From assembly GCA_947599925.1 (NCBI GenBank), contig CANQFT010000004.1, forward strand, positions 1-59,348: DNA of 59,348 bases. The letters run 5' to 3'. The translations under genes were made by a program, and so were the position numbers. Each line of letters starts with the position of its first letter. Position 1 is the first letter of the stretch. Shown piece by piece: positions 25,726-34,416 of the stretch. This stretch comes from an uncultured Oscillospiraceae bacterium. Lineage in GTDB: Bacteria; Bacillota; Clostridia; Oscillospirales; Oscillospiraceae. The notes beneath the pieces were generated by a model. It saw only the letters and a program-made list of their open reading frames with translations. It was not told the origin of the DNA and searched no databases.

Positions 25726-26663
25726 TAAGCATCCTCCACATCGTCCTCGGTTTCCTTGCGCCGCTTGAAGAAGATACCGGCGCCGATGCCCACTCCGGCC
25801 AAGGCCACGATGCCGATAGGCAGCAGGATCGTACCCCAGTTGAAGGCGACGGGGTTTTCCGTCTGCTGGTCAGGATCGGGGGACGGCTCCGGCGTGGGGA
25901 TGGGCTCCAGCGGCTCGCTCTCAAAAATAGCCACATATCGGGTCTTGTTGAGGGCAATGCGGCTTACCGTGCCGGTGTAGTCGGCGGTGACGGTGTAACC
26001 CTTGACGTAGCTGCTGGTGGTGGAGCCGGAGTAACTGGCCACGGCGGTGAACAGCTCCGTACCATCCTCGCCCGACACCCCCATCCTCTGCCAGTCGATG
26101 GCCTGGAGAGTCAGGGTGTGTCCTCCGTCCTTGATCTCCTTGGGGATGTAGGAGGTGTCCTGCCCCGCCAGATTGGGATAGGTCCTGGCGGCGGACAGCT
26201 CCTTGGTGGCGCTGCCGTACCCCGCCACCTCCACCTTGACGGTATCCAGTGCGAGGGTCAGCACTCCGGAAAGGCCGTCCTCGGTGATGAACTCCTTGGT
26301 CTGGGGAAGCAGGGTCAGAACGGTAGCCATGTCCTTGCTCTTGCTGGCAACGGACACCGTTTCGGTGTGCTGGCGGGACTCGTTTTCCGGCAGTTCCTGC
26401 TTGAGCAGGTCAACGAGGGTGTAGTGGTAGCCCTCCTGGTCAAAGTCCGAGCGGGAAATGCCGGCAGGGTCCTCAGTGGGCCCCAGGTCGTACATCTTGC
26501 GGATCTCGGCGCCGTCCTCACTTCGGGTGACAGCGGTGGGGTAGCAGACCACCGCCGAGGCCCCCACAGGCTGGGTGGCCTGGGGAGCGTCGGCGGCGAA
26601 GGCGGTGGTGTTCATGGAAAGCATGAGAGCGGCCCCCAACAGGGCCAAGAGCTTCTTTTTCAA
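25725..26663 (-). CDS. Secreted, C-terminally membrane-anchored ICE protein
   Basis: A 312-residue protein with a signal peptide (KLLALLGAALMLSMNTTAFA), a beta-rich extracellular region, a Pro-rich wall-spanning linker (PIPTPEPSPDPDQQ) and a C-terminal helix (TILLPIGIVALAGVGIGAGI) followed by KRRKETEDD inside the cell. This is a type I surface protein. The start is TTG at 26663 with GGGGGAG upstream. Resembles CD1107-type mobile-element surface proteins in layout only. It begins the surface module (this protein, sortase, transglutaminase-like protein, adhesin), so a role in mating contact is inferred. Confidence 0.75.
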   Translation of the reverse strand: MKKKLLALLGAALMLSMNTTAFAADAPQATQPVGASAVVCYPTAVTRSEDGAEIRKMYDLGPTEDPAGISRSDFDQEGYHYTLVDLLKQELPENESRQHTETVSVASKSKDMATVLTLLPQTKEFITEDGLSGVLTLALDTVKVEVAGYGSATKELSAARTYPNLAGQDTSYIPKEIKDGGHTLTLQAIDWQRMGVSGEDGTELFTAVASYSGSTTSSYVKGYTVTADYTGTVSRIALNKTRYVAIFESEPLEPIPTPEPSPDPDQQTENPVAFNWGTILLPIGIVALAGVGIGAGIFFKRRKETEDDVEDA

Positions 26664-26676
26664 GGTGAGCTCCCCC

Positions 26677-27096
26677 TTACATCGTCATCTCAGGAGCGGG
26701 CGGCTCCTGGCTGGGGGGCGTCTGGCCCCGCTGGGTGATCTGGGCCAGTTCCTGCTGATAGGCGTCCAGCACGGCGGCATGGAGCTGCTCCCGGAACTCC
26801 TTGGTCGTCGGGAAGCAAACATCCTTGAACCCATCCGCGGTTTTGTAGCTGGGCATGGAAACGAAGGGACCGTTGGCGCCCTGGACCACCTTGACGCCTC
26901 GGACGGCAAACACGCCGTTGAGGTCAACGGAGGCCGTGGCCAACGTGGAGCCGGAGGTGCGAAGGGAACTGATCTTGGCGGTGACCTGGGTCGGGAGCTG
27001 CTCCACCTGGGGAGCGGCGGCCTGAGCGGGAGCGGTGGCCTGGGCAGGGGCAGAGGCATTGCCGGACACGGACTCATTCATTTTGGTTTTGGACAT
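26677..27096 (-). CDS. SpoVG-family nucleic-acid-binding protein
   Basis: A 139-residue protein with a disordered Ala/Pro-rich N-terminus (ASAPAQATAPAQAAA) and a SpoVG-like core: AKISSLRTSGSTLATASVDL, then NGVFAVRGVKVVQG, then DVCFPTTKEFREQLHAAVL. SpoVG proteins bind DNA and RNA and act as regulators; ICE copies are common next to DUF3849. Ends in APEMTM, one of the shared tails; the ribosome binding site of the next gene (GGGGGAG) lies after the stop, so the tail is not explained by it. ATG at 27096. Confidence 0.85.
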   Translation of the reverse strand: MSKTKMNESVSGNASAPAQATAPAQAAAPQVEQLPTQVTAKISSLRTSGSTLATASVDLNGVFAVRGVKVVQGANGPFVSMPSYKTADGFKDVCFPTTKEFREQLHAAVLDAYQQELAQITQRGQTPPSQEPPAPEMTM

Positions 27097-27114
27097 GGTA
27101 GTTTCCTCCTTGTA

Positions 27115-27882
27115 TTACATAGTCTGATCCATGCCGGGGGCGGGACCCTCGACAGGGGCGTTTGTGGGGATCTCAATGGGGCTGATTTGCTCACCGGCCC
27201 GGAGCTTTTCCACCTGGGCCTTGGCCCAGTCGGGCAGAAGCTCCTCCTTGACGGGGCCGATGAAGTCGGTGCGGTTCCAGCGGGCAGACTCGCCCGTGGC
27301 CAGACAGGTGGCAAAGACGGCGCGGCCGGAGCCGCGGGGGTTGCAGCCAAAGCCGCCCTTTGCGTACCATAGCTGGTCTTGGGGCGTGAAGTATTCCTCG
27401 TCCAGCGCGGAGGGGGACACCGCCAGCACCTTGCCCTCAAATTCGGCTTCCTCACGGGGAGCCTCGCACTGCTCCGCCCCGAACAGGCCGAGCTTCTGGT
27501 AGAGCTTGCGGAACTCGTCCATGAAGCCGTCCAGCACGGCGGGATGGCTGTCCACCGCGAAGGCGTAGTTGTGGTCCTTATCCGGGGGCACGAAGGTCTT
27601 GCCGAACCACTCCCGGTTTGTGGCGCTGAACCGTCCGTCGTACTCCTTTACCTTCAGGGTGTTGGCCAGGACGAGGTTTACCCGCTTGTAGCCGAACTCG
27701 GCAACGACGTCCTTGGCGCAGCTGTCCTTGAGGTACATCCCGTCAAAGTCGCGGCTGATGGCTTTTTCGATGGCCTCCTTGCAGCGGATGTTGACCATGT
27801 GGCTCTGCCGCCACTGGTCCAGCTCCTTGAACCGGCCGGCCTCGGCCGCGGAGTAGGGATAGAGGTCGGGAAACTTAGCCAT
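27115..27882 (-). CDS. DUF3849 protein
   Basis: A 255-residue cytoplasmic protein matching the DUF3849 pattern: LYPYSAAEAGRFKELDQW (residues 7-24), IEKAISRDFDGMYLKDSC, RVNLVLANTLKVKEYDGRF and AFAVDSHPAVLDGFMDEFR. The domain is widespread on Clostridia ICEs and is thought to belong to the polyvalent accessory proteins that act early in the recipient; the biochemical role is unknown. The start at 27882 overlaps the upstream gene by eight bases. It ends in GPAPGMDQTM, part of the shared tail group; the next ribosome binding site follows the stop separately. Confidence 0.85.
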   Translation of the reverse strand: MAKFPDLYPYSAAEAGRFKELDQWRQSHMVNIRCKEAIEKAISRDFDGMYLKDSCAKDVVAEFGYKRVNLVLANTLKVKEYDGRFSATNREWFGKTFVPPDKDHNYAFAVDSHPAVLDGFMDEFRKLYQKLGLFGAEQCEAPREEAEFEGKVLAVSPSALDEEYFTPQDQLWYAKGGFGCNPRGSGRAVFATCLATGESARWNRTDFIGPVKEELLPDWAKAQVEKLRAGEQISPIEIPTNAPVEGPAPGMDQTM

Positions 27883-28378
27883 TGTGGACGACCTCCCCGG
27901 TGATGAGCTTCTGCTCCAGCTCGCCCAGGCAGACGCCCAGAGCGCCCAGCAGGGGCATAAGGCCCTGGGGAATGTCGGTGAGGTCGTGCTGGTGGTCGGT
28001 GGCGTAGATGGTTACCGACTTCTCGCCCTCGTTCACCTCGGCGCAGAGCTTGGCGTCCTTGGGGATGCCCGCCTCGGCCCGGAGGTAGTCGGGCAGGTCG
28101 ATGGGGCCGTCCACCTCCTCGTAGGGGCAGCCCTCGCTCTCGCACTCATCGCAGGGGCCGCAGACCGCGGCCAGTTCGGTGAGCAGCTCGGCGGCGAGCT
28201 GGGAGATGGAGTCCACCGTCCGGATCATTTCCATGGCCGTCATGCGCTTCTTCAGCAGAACGACGGCGCCGGGGAGCGTATGGAGCGCGGCGGTCTCGTC
28301 CTCAATGAAGCCGCTCAGGGAGAGAGCGGAGCGGGGGATGAAGGCGCCCTTGACGCCGGTGCTTTTCTCAAATTTCAT
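27875..28378 (-). CDS. ICE accessory protein with AbrB-like N-terminus
   Basis: A 167-residue protein. Residues 1-30 (FEKSTGVKGAFIPRSALSLS) resemble a SpoVT/AbrB swapped-hairpin start. A Cys-rich segment CGPCDECESEGCPY lies near the middle and could bind zinc. The second half is acidic with a Cys near the end (LGVCLGELEQ). The family occurs beside DUF3849 in similar elements but has no known function. It lacks the Met-rich tail. ATG at 28378. Confidence 0.7.
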   Translation of the reverse strand: MKFEKSTGVKGAFIPRSALSLSGFIEDETAALHTLPGAVVLLKKRMTAMEMIRTVDSISQLAAELLTELAAVCGPCDECESEGCPYEEVDGPIDLPDYLRAEAGIPKDAKLCAEVNEGEKSVTIYATDHQHDLTDIPQGLMPLLGALGVCLGELEQKLITGEVVHNG

Positions 28379-28390
28379 AGGTCATTCTCC

Positions 28391-29212
28391 TTAAAACAGT
28401 GTGATTTGAGCGGGCATGGCCCGCTCACGTTCGGAGGTGTCATAGTTGGAGATCAACACCTCGGCAAACTGGCAGTTGGGGTCGTACCGCTGGCGGATGT
28501 TGTTCAGCCGGGTCACGGATTCGATGTAGATGCCGGGAGCATCGTAGAGCTTTCGGACAATAGGATCGTCGTTGTAGGAGAGCAGGAACTTGCCATCTAT
28601 GGAGAGAAGGGTGTCCCGGAGACGAAGGTGGTCCTTCTCGGTAAAGCCATCCTCTCCGATGTTCTGGTAATAGCCCTCCGTGTCGTGGTAGGGCGGGTCG
28701 CAGTAGAAGAAGCTCTCCGGGCGGTCATAGTGCCGGATGAGCCTCTCGAAGTCTTGGTTTTCCACGACCACCTTGGCAAGCCGCCTGTTGGCCTGCTCGA
28801 TGAGGGGGAAGTTACCCCACATATCATGGGGCTGGCTGGCAAAGCTGGTGAGGCCGGAGGCGTAGCTCTGCCGGATGATCTGATAGAACCAGGCCGCGCG
28901 CTGGACGTCGCTGGCAGGACTGTCACGGGCCAGAGCCGCTTTGATGTAGTCAAAGTCCTCCCGTGCGTTGAGGGTGTAGCGCAGGGCTTCTATCAGCTCC
29001 ACAGGCTTCTCCCGTACACAGCGGTACAGGTTCACCAGCAGGGAGTTGAAGTCGTTGTATACCTCGAAGTCGTTGCCGGGGGGCTTGTGGAACAGCACCC
29101 ATCCGCCTCCGCCGAACACCTCAATGTAGCGTTCATAGTAAAGCGGGAAGCGGATGAGAACGTCCTCCCGCAGAGCCTTCTTCCCGCCCACCCAGCTCAT
29201 AAAGCTGTTCAC
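28391..29212 (-). CDS. N6-adenine DNA methyltransferase (Dam/D12 class)
   Basis: A 273-residue enzyme methylating adenine in DNA from S-adenosylmethionine. SWVGGKKALRE (6-16) is the AdoMet-binding motif I, and DPPY (172-175) in FYCDPPYHDTEGYY is the catalytic motif IV; EVFGGGGWVLFHKP follows the family pattern. No restriction endonuclease lies nearby, so it is an orphan methylase, probably protecting ICE DNA from host restriction or setting gene expression. The start overlaps the HTH gene by four bases (ATGA at 29209-29212). Specificity (GATC or other) cannot be read from the sequence. Confidence 0.92.
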   Translation of the reverse strand: MNSFMSWVGGKKALREDVLIRFPLYYERYIEVFGGGGWVLFHKPPGNDFEVYNDFNSLLVNLYRCVREKPVELIEALRYTLNAREDFDYIKAALARDSPASDVQRAAWFYQIIRQSYASGLTSFASQPHDMWGNFPLIEQANRRLAKVVVENQDFERLIRHYDRPESFFYCDPPYHDTEGYYQNIGEDGFTEKDHLRLRDTLLSIDGKFLLSYNDDPIVRKLYDAPGIYIESVTRLNNIRQRYDPNCQFAEVLISNYDTSERERAMPAQITLF

Positions 29213-29523
29213 GGGCGAACACCAGGGGACTTGCCATCGAACTTCTCCAGCGACTGCTCCAGCCCGGTAATGGCGGCGTCCAGGCCCGACCGCATCTTCT
29301 TCAGATTGCGAATGGTGGCGTAGACCTCCCCGGCAGTCTGGGCGTAGAAGTAGCCGGTCTGGTCGCTGGCAATAGGGACGCCCTCCCGCCGCAGACGGTT
29401 GACCGCCTTGCGGAGTTCATTCTCCGAAATGCGGAGGGTCCTCCGCAATCGTTCCCCTCCGACGGCCCTCCCGCGGCCCCGGCAGTTGCGTGACAGGTGT
29501 TCCTTCAGTTCGTCTTTTTTCAT
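29209..29523 (-). CDS. Winged-helix-type DNA-binding protein
   Basis: A 104-residue basic protein. TLRISENELRKAVNRLRREG (29-48) and the following ASDQTGYFYAQT look like a winged helix with a wing hairpin, as in small ICE and phage regulators. The C-terminal helix (EVYATIRNLKKMRSGLDAAI) could dimerise. It is translationally coupled to the adenine methylase and stands right after a terminator hairpin, with no clear promoter seen. Regulation of the methylase or of ICE functions is inferred. Confidence 0.75.
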   Translation of the reverse strand: MKKDELKEHLSRNCRGRGRAVGGERLRRTLRISENELRKAVNRLRREGVPIASDQTGYFYAQTAGEVYATIRNLKKMRSGLDAAITGLEQSLEKFDGKSPGVRP

Positions 29524-29564
29524 TCGTTGCTCCTTTCCGGGCGCTGTGTTCCCGAAAAAGAGCG

Positions 29565-29605
29565 CAAAAAGAAAGGGCCGCAGTCCCTTTTCAGAAACAC
29601 GGCCC
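29565..29605 (-). terminator. Intrinsic terminator before the winged-helix gene
   Basis: On the minus strand GGGCCG (29605-29600) and CGGCCC (29580-29575) form the stem base, with further pairing inside, followed by TTTCTTTTTG. It lies between the ArdA-like gene stop (29644) and the winged-helix gene start (29523) with no promoter visible after it. Confidence 0.65.
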
Positions 29606-29643
29606 CTGTGGTGATGGTTTTCTTCTGCTATTGGTTTATCTGT

Positions 29644-30804
29644 TTACATCATGGTCATTCCCCCCTGGACAGAATCTGAGGGGCTGAGGGAGGTTTTCAG
29701 GCATTGCCCGTCCTCGCGGGAGACCATGCCGTAGTCGGTGAGCGCGCATCCCTGCTCCTCCATGAGCTCCACACCGTACATTTCCAGTTGCACGAAGGGG
29801 CAGAGCTTGGCAGTGGCAGCTTCGCCCATGCTGGCGCAGATGCTGTCCCTTGCAAAATCCCTTGCTGTGAGGTGTTGAGGGGTGAGGATGTACTCGTCCA
29901 GGGTGGTGGCGAGGTGGGTGGCTCCCAGCACGGAGTAGTTCTCGGTGGCGTCCAGCACCGCCTTGAACTTGGTGAACTGCTTGTCATCCATTTCAGCCAG
30001 CATCCCGGCCAGCCGGTTGATGTGGGCGATGTTATCCTCCCCGCCCAAGAAGGGGATGAGGGGCGTTGCGGCACAGTCCTGGCACTCCAGAGATACACCG
30101 CTCCAGTCCCTTGCGCCGATGGCATCCAGCACGTAGTCCATGGCGTGGGGGCTGGCAGGGAGTGGGAGTTGGGCGGTGCGGCCAGCTTGGGACACTTTCA
30201 TGAGGATGGCATACTCCGGCTTGCGGGGTTTCGGATCGAGGGTCTGGGGCGCTTGCTTCAAGTCCGAAGTCTGGAGTACATATCCTCCGGAGACAAGGAC
30301 GCCGCCCTCCTCCTTGCTGAATTTCTCCCCGATCCTCTTGTAGTCCAGAAGAGGAAGGTTTTCCTCCGGGATGGACTTCAGCTCAGGGTACAGGCCCTGC
30401 TCCACATAAAAACGGCCCAGCTCCTCGTAGGACGCCACGCCGGGGTGGACGTCGCAGCAGTCCACGCTGTAGGCCAGGTCTACAAGTTTTCCAACGGGGA
30501 CGGGGCCTTCCATCTTGTCAGATTCCATCTTGACCAGGCCGGCAAAGGCGATTTGGCCCTCCTCGTCCAAGGGAGACAACAGCGTCGCCAGGTCGTTGAT
30601 CTCCTTTAAGGAGCAGTCACAATGCATGGCAGCACGCAGCGACTCAAAAGGTTCCTTGCATTCGTGGATGTCCACCGAGGGGCTCTCGTCCGGCTGCAGC
30701 CGAAGCTGTTCCAGCATATCCAAGAGCTGATACGGGGTGATGGGTAAAAATGCCTGGATATCATTTGCATGGGAGCTGACGTGTACCTCAAAGACCTCAC
30801 GCAA
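29644..30804 (-). CDS. ArdA-like antirestriction-related protein
   Basis: A 386-residue acidic protein. [19 protein letters not shown], then [16 protein letters not shown], then [11 protein letters not shown] follow the same order as matching stretches of the ArdA-type protein at 33220-34416 (LNRLCRAIGPMKEPDM, QLAENLDQFDFV), so it looks like a diverged relative. ArdA proteins mimic B-form DNA and block type I restriction enzymes. The start is TTG at 30804, inside the end of the DUF4314 gene; its ribosome binding site GGGAGGG is in that gene's last codons. Ends in VQGGMTMM. Function inferred by similarity. Confidence 0.72.
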   Translation of the reverse strand: MREVFEVHVSSHANDIQAFLPITPYQLLDMLEQLRLQPDESPSVDIHECKEPFESLRAAMHCDCSLKEINDLATLLSPLDEEGQIAFAGLVKMESDKMEGPVPVGKLVDLAYSVDCCDVHPGVASYEELGRFYVEQGLYPELKSIPEENLPLLDYKRIGEKFSKEEGGVLVSGGYVLQTSDLKQAPQTLDPKPRKPEYAILMKVSQAGRTAQLPLPASPHAMDYVLDAIGARDWSGVSLECQDCAATPLIPFLGGEDNIAHINRLAGMLAEMDDKQFTKFKAVLDATENYSVLGATHLATTLDEYILTPQHLTARDFARDSICASMGEAATAKLCPFVQLEMYGVELMEEQGCALTDYGMVSREDGQCLKTSLSPSDSVQGGMTMM

Positions 30805-31783
30805 GGCTCATCCCTCCCATCTGCGGCCCCTGCTGCTCCTCATATCGGGCGGGGTCGGCGGCAGGGCTGTCCCAGCCAAACATGGAGCCGCCCACCATGG
30901 CCTGCTCCTGGGCCTTGGTAATGCCGTGTTTCTCGTTGTTATAGTCTGCGATCCTGCGGTTTTGCTCCGGGTTGCCGGTACTCCAACTTGAGGGGAAATA
31001 GCCGCTTTCGCCCTTCTTAATGCAGATGAGAGCGCCGTCCGTTTCGCTGACCGACCAGCACATATCCGGGAGCTGCTTGGTGAAGTCGGGGTTGAAGCGG
31101 TCAGCTTCCCGCATGATGCTCCAGTTGTCGCTGTTCCAGAGGTGGACGTTCAGCGTACAGTCCCCAACCGTGATGTCCTGCTGCTCGAAGCCCTCACCCC
31201 AGCCGTCGGAGGCTTGGCCGGAGATGTAATCGGTGAGGGTGACATACTCCTCCGGCGTGAGCTCGCCCTGGATCCAGCACTCTGCCACGCCCCAGAGTCG
31301 GCCATCCCGCTCCTCGGCGGAGAAGAACACGGACTTGACCTTCTCGTTGACCGAGTCCTCCTTGTCGTACCAATGCATGATGCCGCTCTCGCTCTCCTCC
31401 GGGATTCTGTTGTTGCGAAGGGCCTTCAGGATCACGCCCTCGTATTCCAGGAGATCCCGGCCATCCAGGAGGGTGCTTTCTTCCTCCGGGTCGCCCCACT
31501 CATCTCGTCCAAAGAGGTCGGCGGTGAGGGGCATATAGAGCTTCATCAGGGTCGGCTCCGGGGGCAGGACGGTGAAGCTGTCCTCTCCGGGCACCAGCCC
31601 CAGGCCACGGCCATCGTCCCACTGCACATGGAAGGTGCCGATATCGTCGATGTGCTTCAGTGTACCCATCGTCCCCGGCGCTACCGGGGCATAGGGGTCT
31701 TTCATCTCTCTGAGCTTGATGCGGCTCCCTACGGGGTATTGCTCCCGCATGAAGTCCAGCCATTCCTTAGATATGCGCTCCAT
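30797..31783 (-). CDS. DUF4314 protein with long C-terminal extension
   Basis: A 328-residue protein. The first 75 residues match DUF4314, a small SH3-like barrel ([20 protein letters not shown], then [13 protein letters not shown] and [20 protein letters not shown]). The remainder is acidic and unassigned. The start is ATG at 31783, eight bases after GGAGG that lies within the last codons of the preceding gene. Ends in [12 protein letters not shown], a full example of the shared tail; here GGAGGG also serves the next gene. Such proteins are typical ICE accessory proteins with unknown role. Confidence 0.8.
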   Translation of the reverse strand: MERISKEWLDFMREQYPVGSRIKLREMKDPYAPVAPGTMGTLKHIDDIGTFHVQWDDGRGLGLVPGEDSFTVLPPEPTLMKLYMPLTADLFGRDEWGDPEEESTLLDGRDLLEYEGVILKALRNNRIPEESESGIMHWYDKEDSVNEKVKSVFFSAEERDGRLWGVAECWIQGELTPEEYVTLTDYISGQASDGWGEGFEQQDITVGDCTLNVHLWNSDNWSIMREADRFNPDFTKQLPDMCWSVSETDGALICIKKGESGYFPSSWSTGNPEQNRRIADYNNEKHGITKAQEQAMVGGSMFGWDSPAADPARYEEQQGPQMGGMSLA

Positions 31784-31784
31784 C

Positions 31785-32612
31785 TCACATTCCTCCAATC
31801 GTCATGGTAAACGGTTCTTCATTTTCTCCCTGTGCCTCCATCTTCATTTCCTGCTCATAGACCTGAAACTCATAGAGAATGCTTCCGTCCTTTTTCATGG
31901 CATCCATCACCTTGATGTTTGCTCCATCAAACTGATAGAAGGATGCCTTTTCAAAATCCGAGCGGAAGCCTTTCCCATAATTGCAGGTGGAATATTTGTG
32001 GTCGGGCTGGTCTTTGATCACCGAGTAGAAGGCATTGGTTTGCACCTCAGTGACAACACGAACGAGTCCCACGATTTCAGGGTGTTTGGCGTGGTAGGTG
32101 GCCATCAGTTCGGTGCTCGGCTTGATTGCCCGCTTCAAAGCGGCAAGGCTATCGATTGCGATGGGTGCCCTATCTTTGTCACAGGCTTGATGCATCGCCT
32201 GCACCTGCTTGTCGTAGCAGGTGAGGTAGGCTTGGTAGTCGCCGGGAATGGGGTTGCACCGCAGGCAGTAGCGATATCGCTCCGTTTCCACGATATAGCC
32301 GTAATTCTGCGACCAGCCGCCGCTGATCTCGCCCCCATGCTCCCGGCAGTAGCTCCGCATGGCGGACAGCCCTTGCAGGACATTTTCACGCAGAGCGTCC
32401 ATGACCTCGCCCAGTTCTTCCTTGAATTCCGGGGTGTTCCACTCCGACCGCCCTCTGGGGTGCCAGGTGTGCCAGAACCGCGTACCGCTCGGTCCAAAGT
32501 CCATGCGGACATGACCGATGCACCCAAGCTCAGCATCCTGCTCTGGCGTCTGGGCATAAAAAAGCCCAGCCTCATCGGGTGAGGCCGGGCGAGGGATCAT
32601 ATTGGGATTCAT
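31785..32612 (-). CDS. LPD28-like polyvalent accessory protein
   Basis: A 275-residue protein. [20 protein letters not shown], then [20 protein letters not shown] and [20 protein letters not shown] match the pattern of LPD28-type domains found in large polyvalent proteins of mobile elements. The second half is an unassigned alpha/beta region. ATG at 32612 has GGAGG six bases upstream; the first 41 bases overlap the end of the gene at 32572-33129, and a terminator-like hairpin lies inside that overlap. Ends in TMTIGGM. The domain name is given by resemblance only. Confidence 0.72.
   Translation of the reverse strand: MNPNMIPRPASPDEAGLFYAQTPEQDAELGCIGHVRMDFGPSGTRFWHTWHPRGRSEWNTPEFKEELGEVMDALRENVLQGLSAMRSYCREHGGEISGGWSQNYGYIVETERYRYCLRCNPIPGDYQAYLTCYDKQVQAMHQACDKDRAPIAIDSLAALKRAIKPSTELMATYHAKHPEIVGLVRVVTEVQTNAFYSVIKDQPDHKYSTCNYGKGFRSDFEKASFYQFDGANIKVMDAMKKDGSILYEFQVYEQEMKMEAQGENEEPFTMTIGGM
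32558..32590 (-). terminator. Terminator-like hairpin inside overlapping coding sequence
   Basis: On the minus strand GCCCGGCCTCA (32590-32580) pairs with TGAGGCTGGGC (32574-32564) around CCCGA, then TTTTTT. It encodes the end of the gene at 32572 and residues about 8-18 of the next gene, so it would cut transcripts within the array. Confidence 0.7.
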
Positions 32613-33129
32613 TTGTTACCTCCGATTTCTTGACCATGCCCACCATGAAAAACGGGATGGGCAGAACGGTCATACTGTTCATTCTCACGAAATAGTAGGG
32701 CTTGAGACCGTCGTCTATCTCCAGCACCTCGCCGCATTCCACCTGCTGCCCCGGCAGGATGTCCTCCAGAGTCTGCTCCTGCGTGGCTTGGTAGAACGCC
32801 TTGGCGCTCAGGCCCAGGGGGACTTCAGCACGGAGCTTGTAGTGAAATGGCAAAGGGCTGTAGGTGTCCTTTTGCAGAAGTATAGCGGTGGTCTCCATCG
32901 CCCTGCTCATCTCATCCGCGAAGCCGTAGATCCTGCAAACGGACACGGGCAACCGCTTGGGACACCACTTGGGGACCTTGTACTGTGGGTCAGATGCCCG
33001 GAACCGCCGTCCTCGCCTTTTCCATTTGCCTCCCATGCAGAGCCGGGTTTCGAATGGCGGGAGACCTTGGGTGCTGTAGCACTCGCAGCAATGGCAGTCC
33101 GGTTCCGGGAAAGTCACTTTAGCTTTCAT
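32572..33129 (-). CDS. ICE protein with Cys-rich N-terminus, unknown function
   Basis: A 185-residue protein. The N-terminal 70 residues contain a Cys cluster (DCHCCECYSTQG, then TRLCMGGKW, KWCPKRLPVSVC) that could bind one or two zinc ions, next to a basic patch KRRGRRFR. The C-terminal part is a beta-rich region (QQVECGEVLEIDDGLKPYYF). ATG at 33129 has AGGAGG ten bases upstream; a TTG six bases earlier is possible. No family name recognised. It lacks the Met-rich tail seen in its neighbours. Confidence 0.7.
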   Translation of the reverse strand: MKAKVTFPEPDCHCCECYSTQGLPPFETRLCMGGKWKRRGRRFRASDPQYKVPKWCPKRLPVSVCRIYGFADEMSRAMETTAILLQKDTYSPLPFHYKLRAEVPLGLSAKAFYQATQEQTLEDILPGQQVECGEVLEIDDGLKPYYFVRMNSMTVLPIPFFMVGMVKKSEVTNESQYDPSPGLTR

Positions 33130-33219
33130 GGTCAATTTCCCTCCTGTGCGTTGATTCTCAGGTTTTCACCTGGGAACACAACACATACCACAACCGGCCC
33201 CGGAAGTCTACTGAAATCT

Positions 33220-34416
33220 TCACATCATCTGCTGGCCCTGCTCCCGCTGATATGCCTCGGCGGGATCCTCCGCCATCAGCTCCTCCAAGGATAGCGTACC
33301 GTGATAGGCGACATAGCCACATTCGTTAAACTGTCCGTCCTCCTCCTTGATGTGTTGTTCTCCATAAAGGCGATAATCGTAGAAGCCCTCCAGATTCTCG
33401 TCATACTCGAAATGCCCGGATTCCCTAATCATGTACTTGCCGTATTCCTCCGGGGTGCGGATGCTGGGGACAAAGTCAAACTGGTCAAGATTTTCCGCCA
33501 ACTGGCAGACGGCGTAAATGTCCGATGGCTCTGCCAGTAAAACCACCGCATTCAGCTTTTCCATATCCGGTTCCTTCATGGGGCCAATGGCTCGGCACAA
33601 TCGGTTGAGGTCGGCAATGTCGCCCTCGCATAGATGGTCCAGATCCAAGGCTTCAGCAACCTTTTCGGGCAGCTCATCCATGCTCACTCTCAGCCGTGTA
33701 TCCGGGCTGTCAACTTCCGCCCTCAGTTTCAGCCTCTGTAACTGCTGATCTGCCGCGGGCAGACAGAGGACTCCGGTGGTTTTACCCTGGGGCGATACAG
33801 CCTCCAGCGCCAGGACAGGCGGTTCATAGAGATAACCGGGGAAATGCCGCCCATCGTAGAGCGGCTCCAGCTTCATGCCGTTGTCGTAGACCACGCCATA
33901 GGGGGTGACCTGACCGGCGCCGCTGTCAATGAGGAGGAGTGCGGTCTCATAGCCGTCCAGGTTTTCAAGCTCCTCTGTGGAGGCACACCCTCCGTGCAAA
34001 TTCATGTAGTGACCCTGCCCAACTTTCTTTAAGTCAGAGAAGTCTGTGATGACTGTGGCCTGCTGACAGCAGAAGGTCAAATTGATGAAGTCGGTGATAT
34101 CGGAAATGTCCAGCTTTGCGGCCATGCCCTGGAATTGGGCGTCCTCGCCCTCGCAGAAGCTCTCCAGCCGCTTGGCCAGATAGTCCAGTTCATCCACATT
34201 GACACTCTGGCCCTCCAGCCGCTTCAGGACTCCGTAGTAGCTGTCCACCTCGTCCACTTGGCAGTCCCGCTGAAGGACATCCCCAAGTCCCATTTCCTTC
34301 AGAAGCTCCATGTCATGGTCGTACTCCTCGTTGGAAATGGGGAACGGGATGGTGATCTGCCCGTACTCCGGGTGCTGGGGATTGCTCAGCACTGCCTTGA
34401 TCATATAGGAACTCAT
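33220..34416 (-). CDS. ArdA-family antirestriction protein
   Basis: A 398-residue protein of the long Clostridia ArdA type: YGQITIPFPISNEEYDHDME near the start, VDELDYLAKRLESF, ITDFINLTFCCQQATVITDF, TPYGVVYDNGM and, near the end, PEEYGKYMIRESGHFEYDEN followed by GYVAYHGTLSLEEL. The protein is strongly acidic, as expected for a DNA mimic that inhibits type I restriction enzymes in the recipient. ATG at 34416 overlaps the upstream stop (ATGA) and its GGAGGT site is within the upstream gene's last codons. Ends in QREQGQQMM; this tail is not a ribosome binding site, since the next gene begins 90 bases later. Confidence 0.88.
   Translation of the reverse strand: MSSYMIKAVLSNPQHPEYGQITIPFPISNEEYDHDMELLKEMGLGDVLQRDCQVDEVDSYYGVLKRLEGQSVNVDELDYLAKRLESFCEGEDAQFQGMAAKLDISDITDFINLTFCCQQATVITDFSDLKKVGQGHYMNLHGGCASTEELENLDGYETALLLIDSGAGQVTPYGVVYDNGMKLEPLYDGRHFPGYLYEPPVLALEAVSPQGKTTGVLCLPAADQQLQRLKLRAEVDSPDTRLRVSMDELPEKVAEALDLDHLCEGDIADLNRLCRAIGPMKEPDMEKLNAVVLLAEPSDIYAVCQLAENLDQFDFVPSIRTPEEYGKYMIRESGHFEYDENLEGFYDYRLYGEQHIKEEDGQFNECGYVAYHGTLSLEELMAEDPAEAYQREQGQQMM

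Noticed and set aside
27884-29323. A 479-codon plus-strand frame antisense to the methylase region
   Set aside because: Spans three coupled minus-strand genes with clear motifs.
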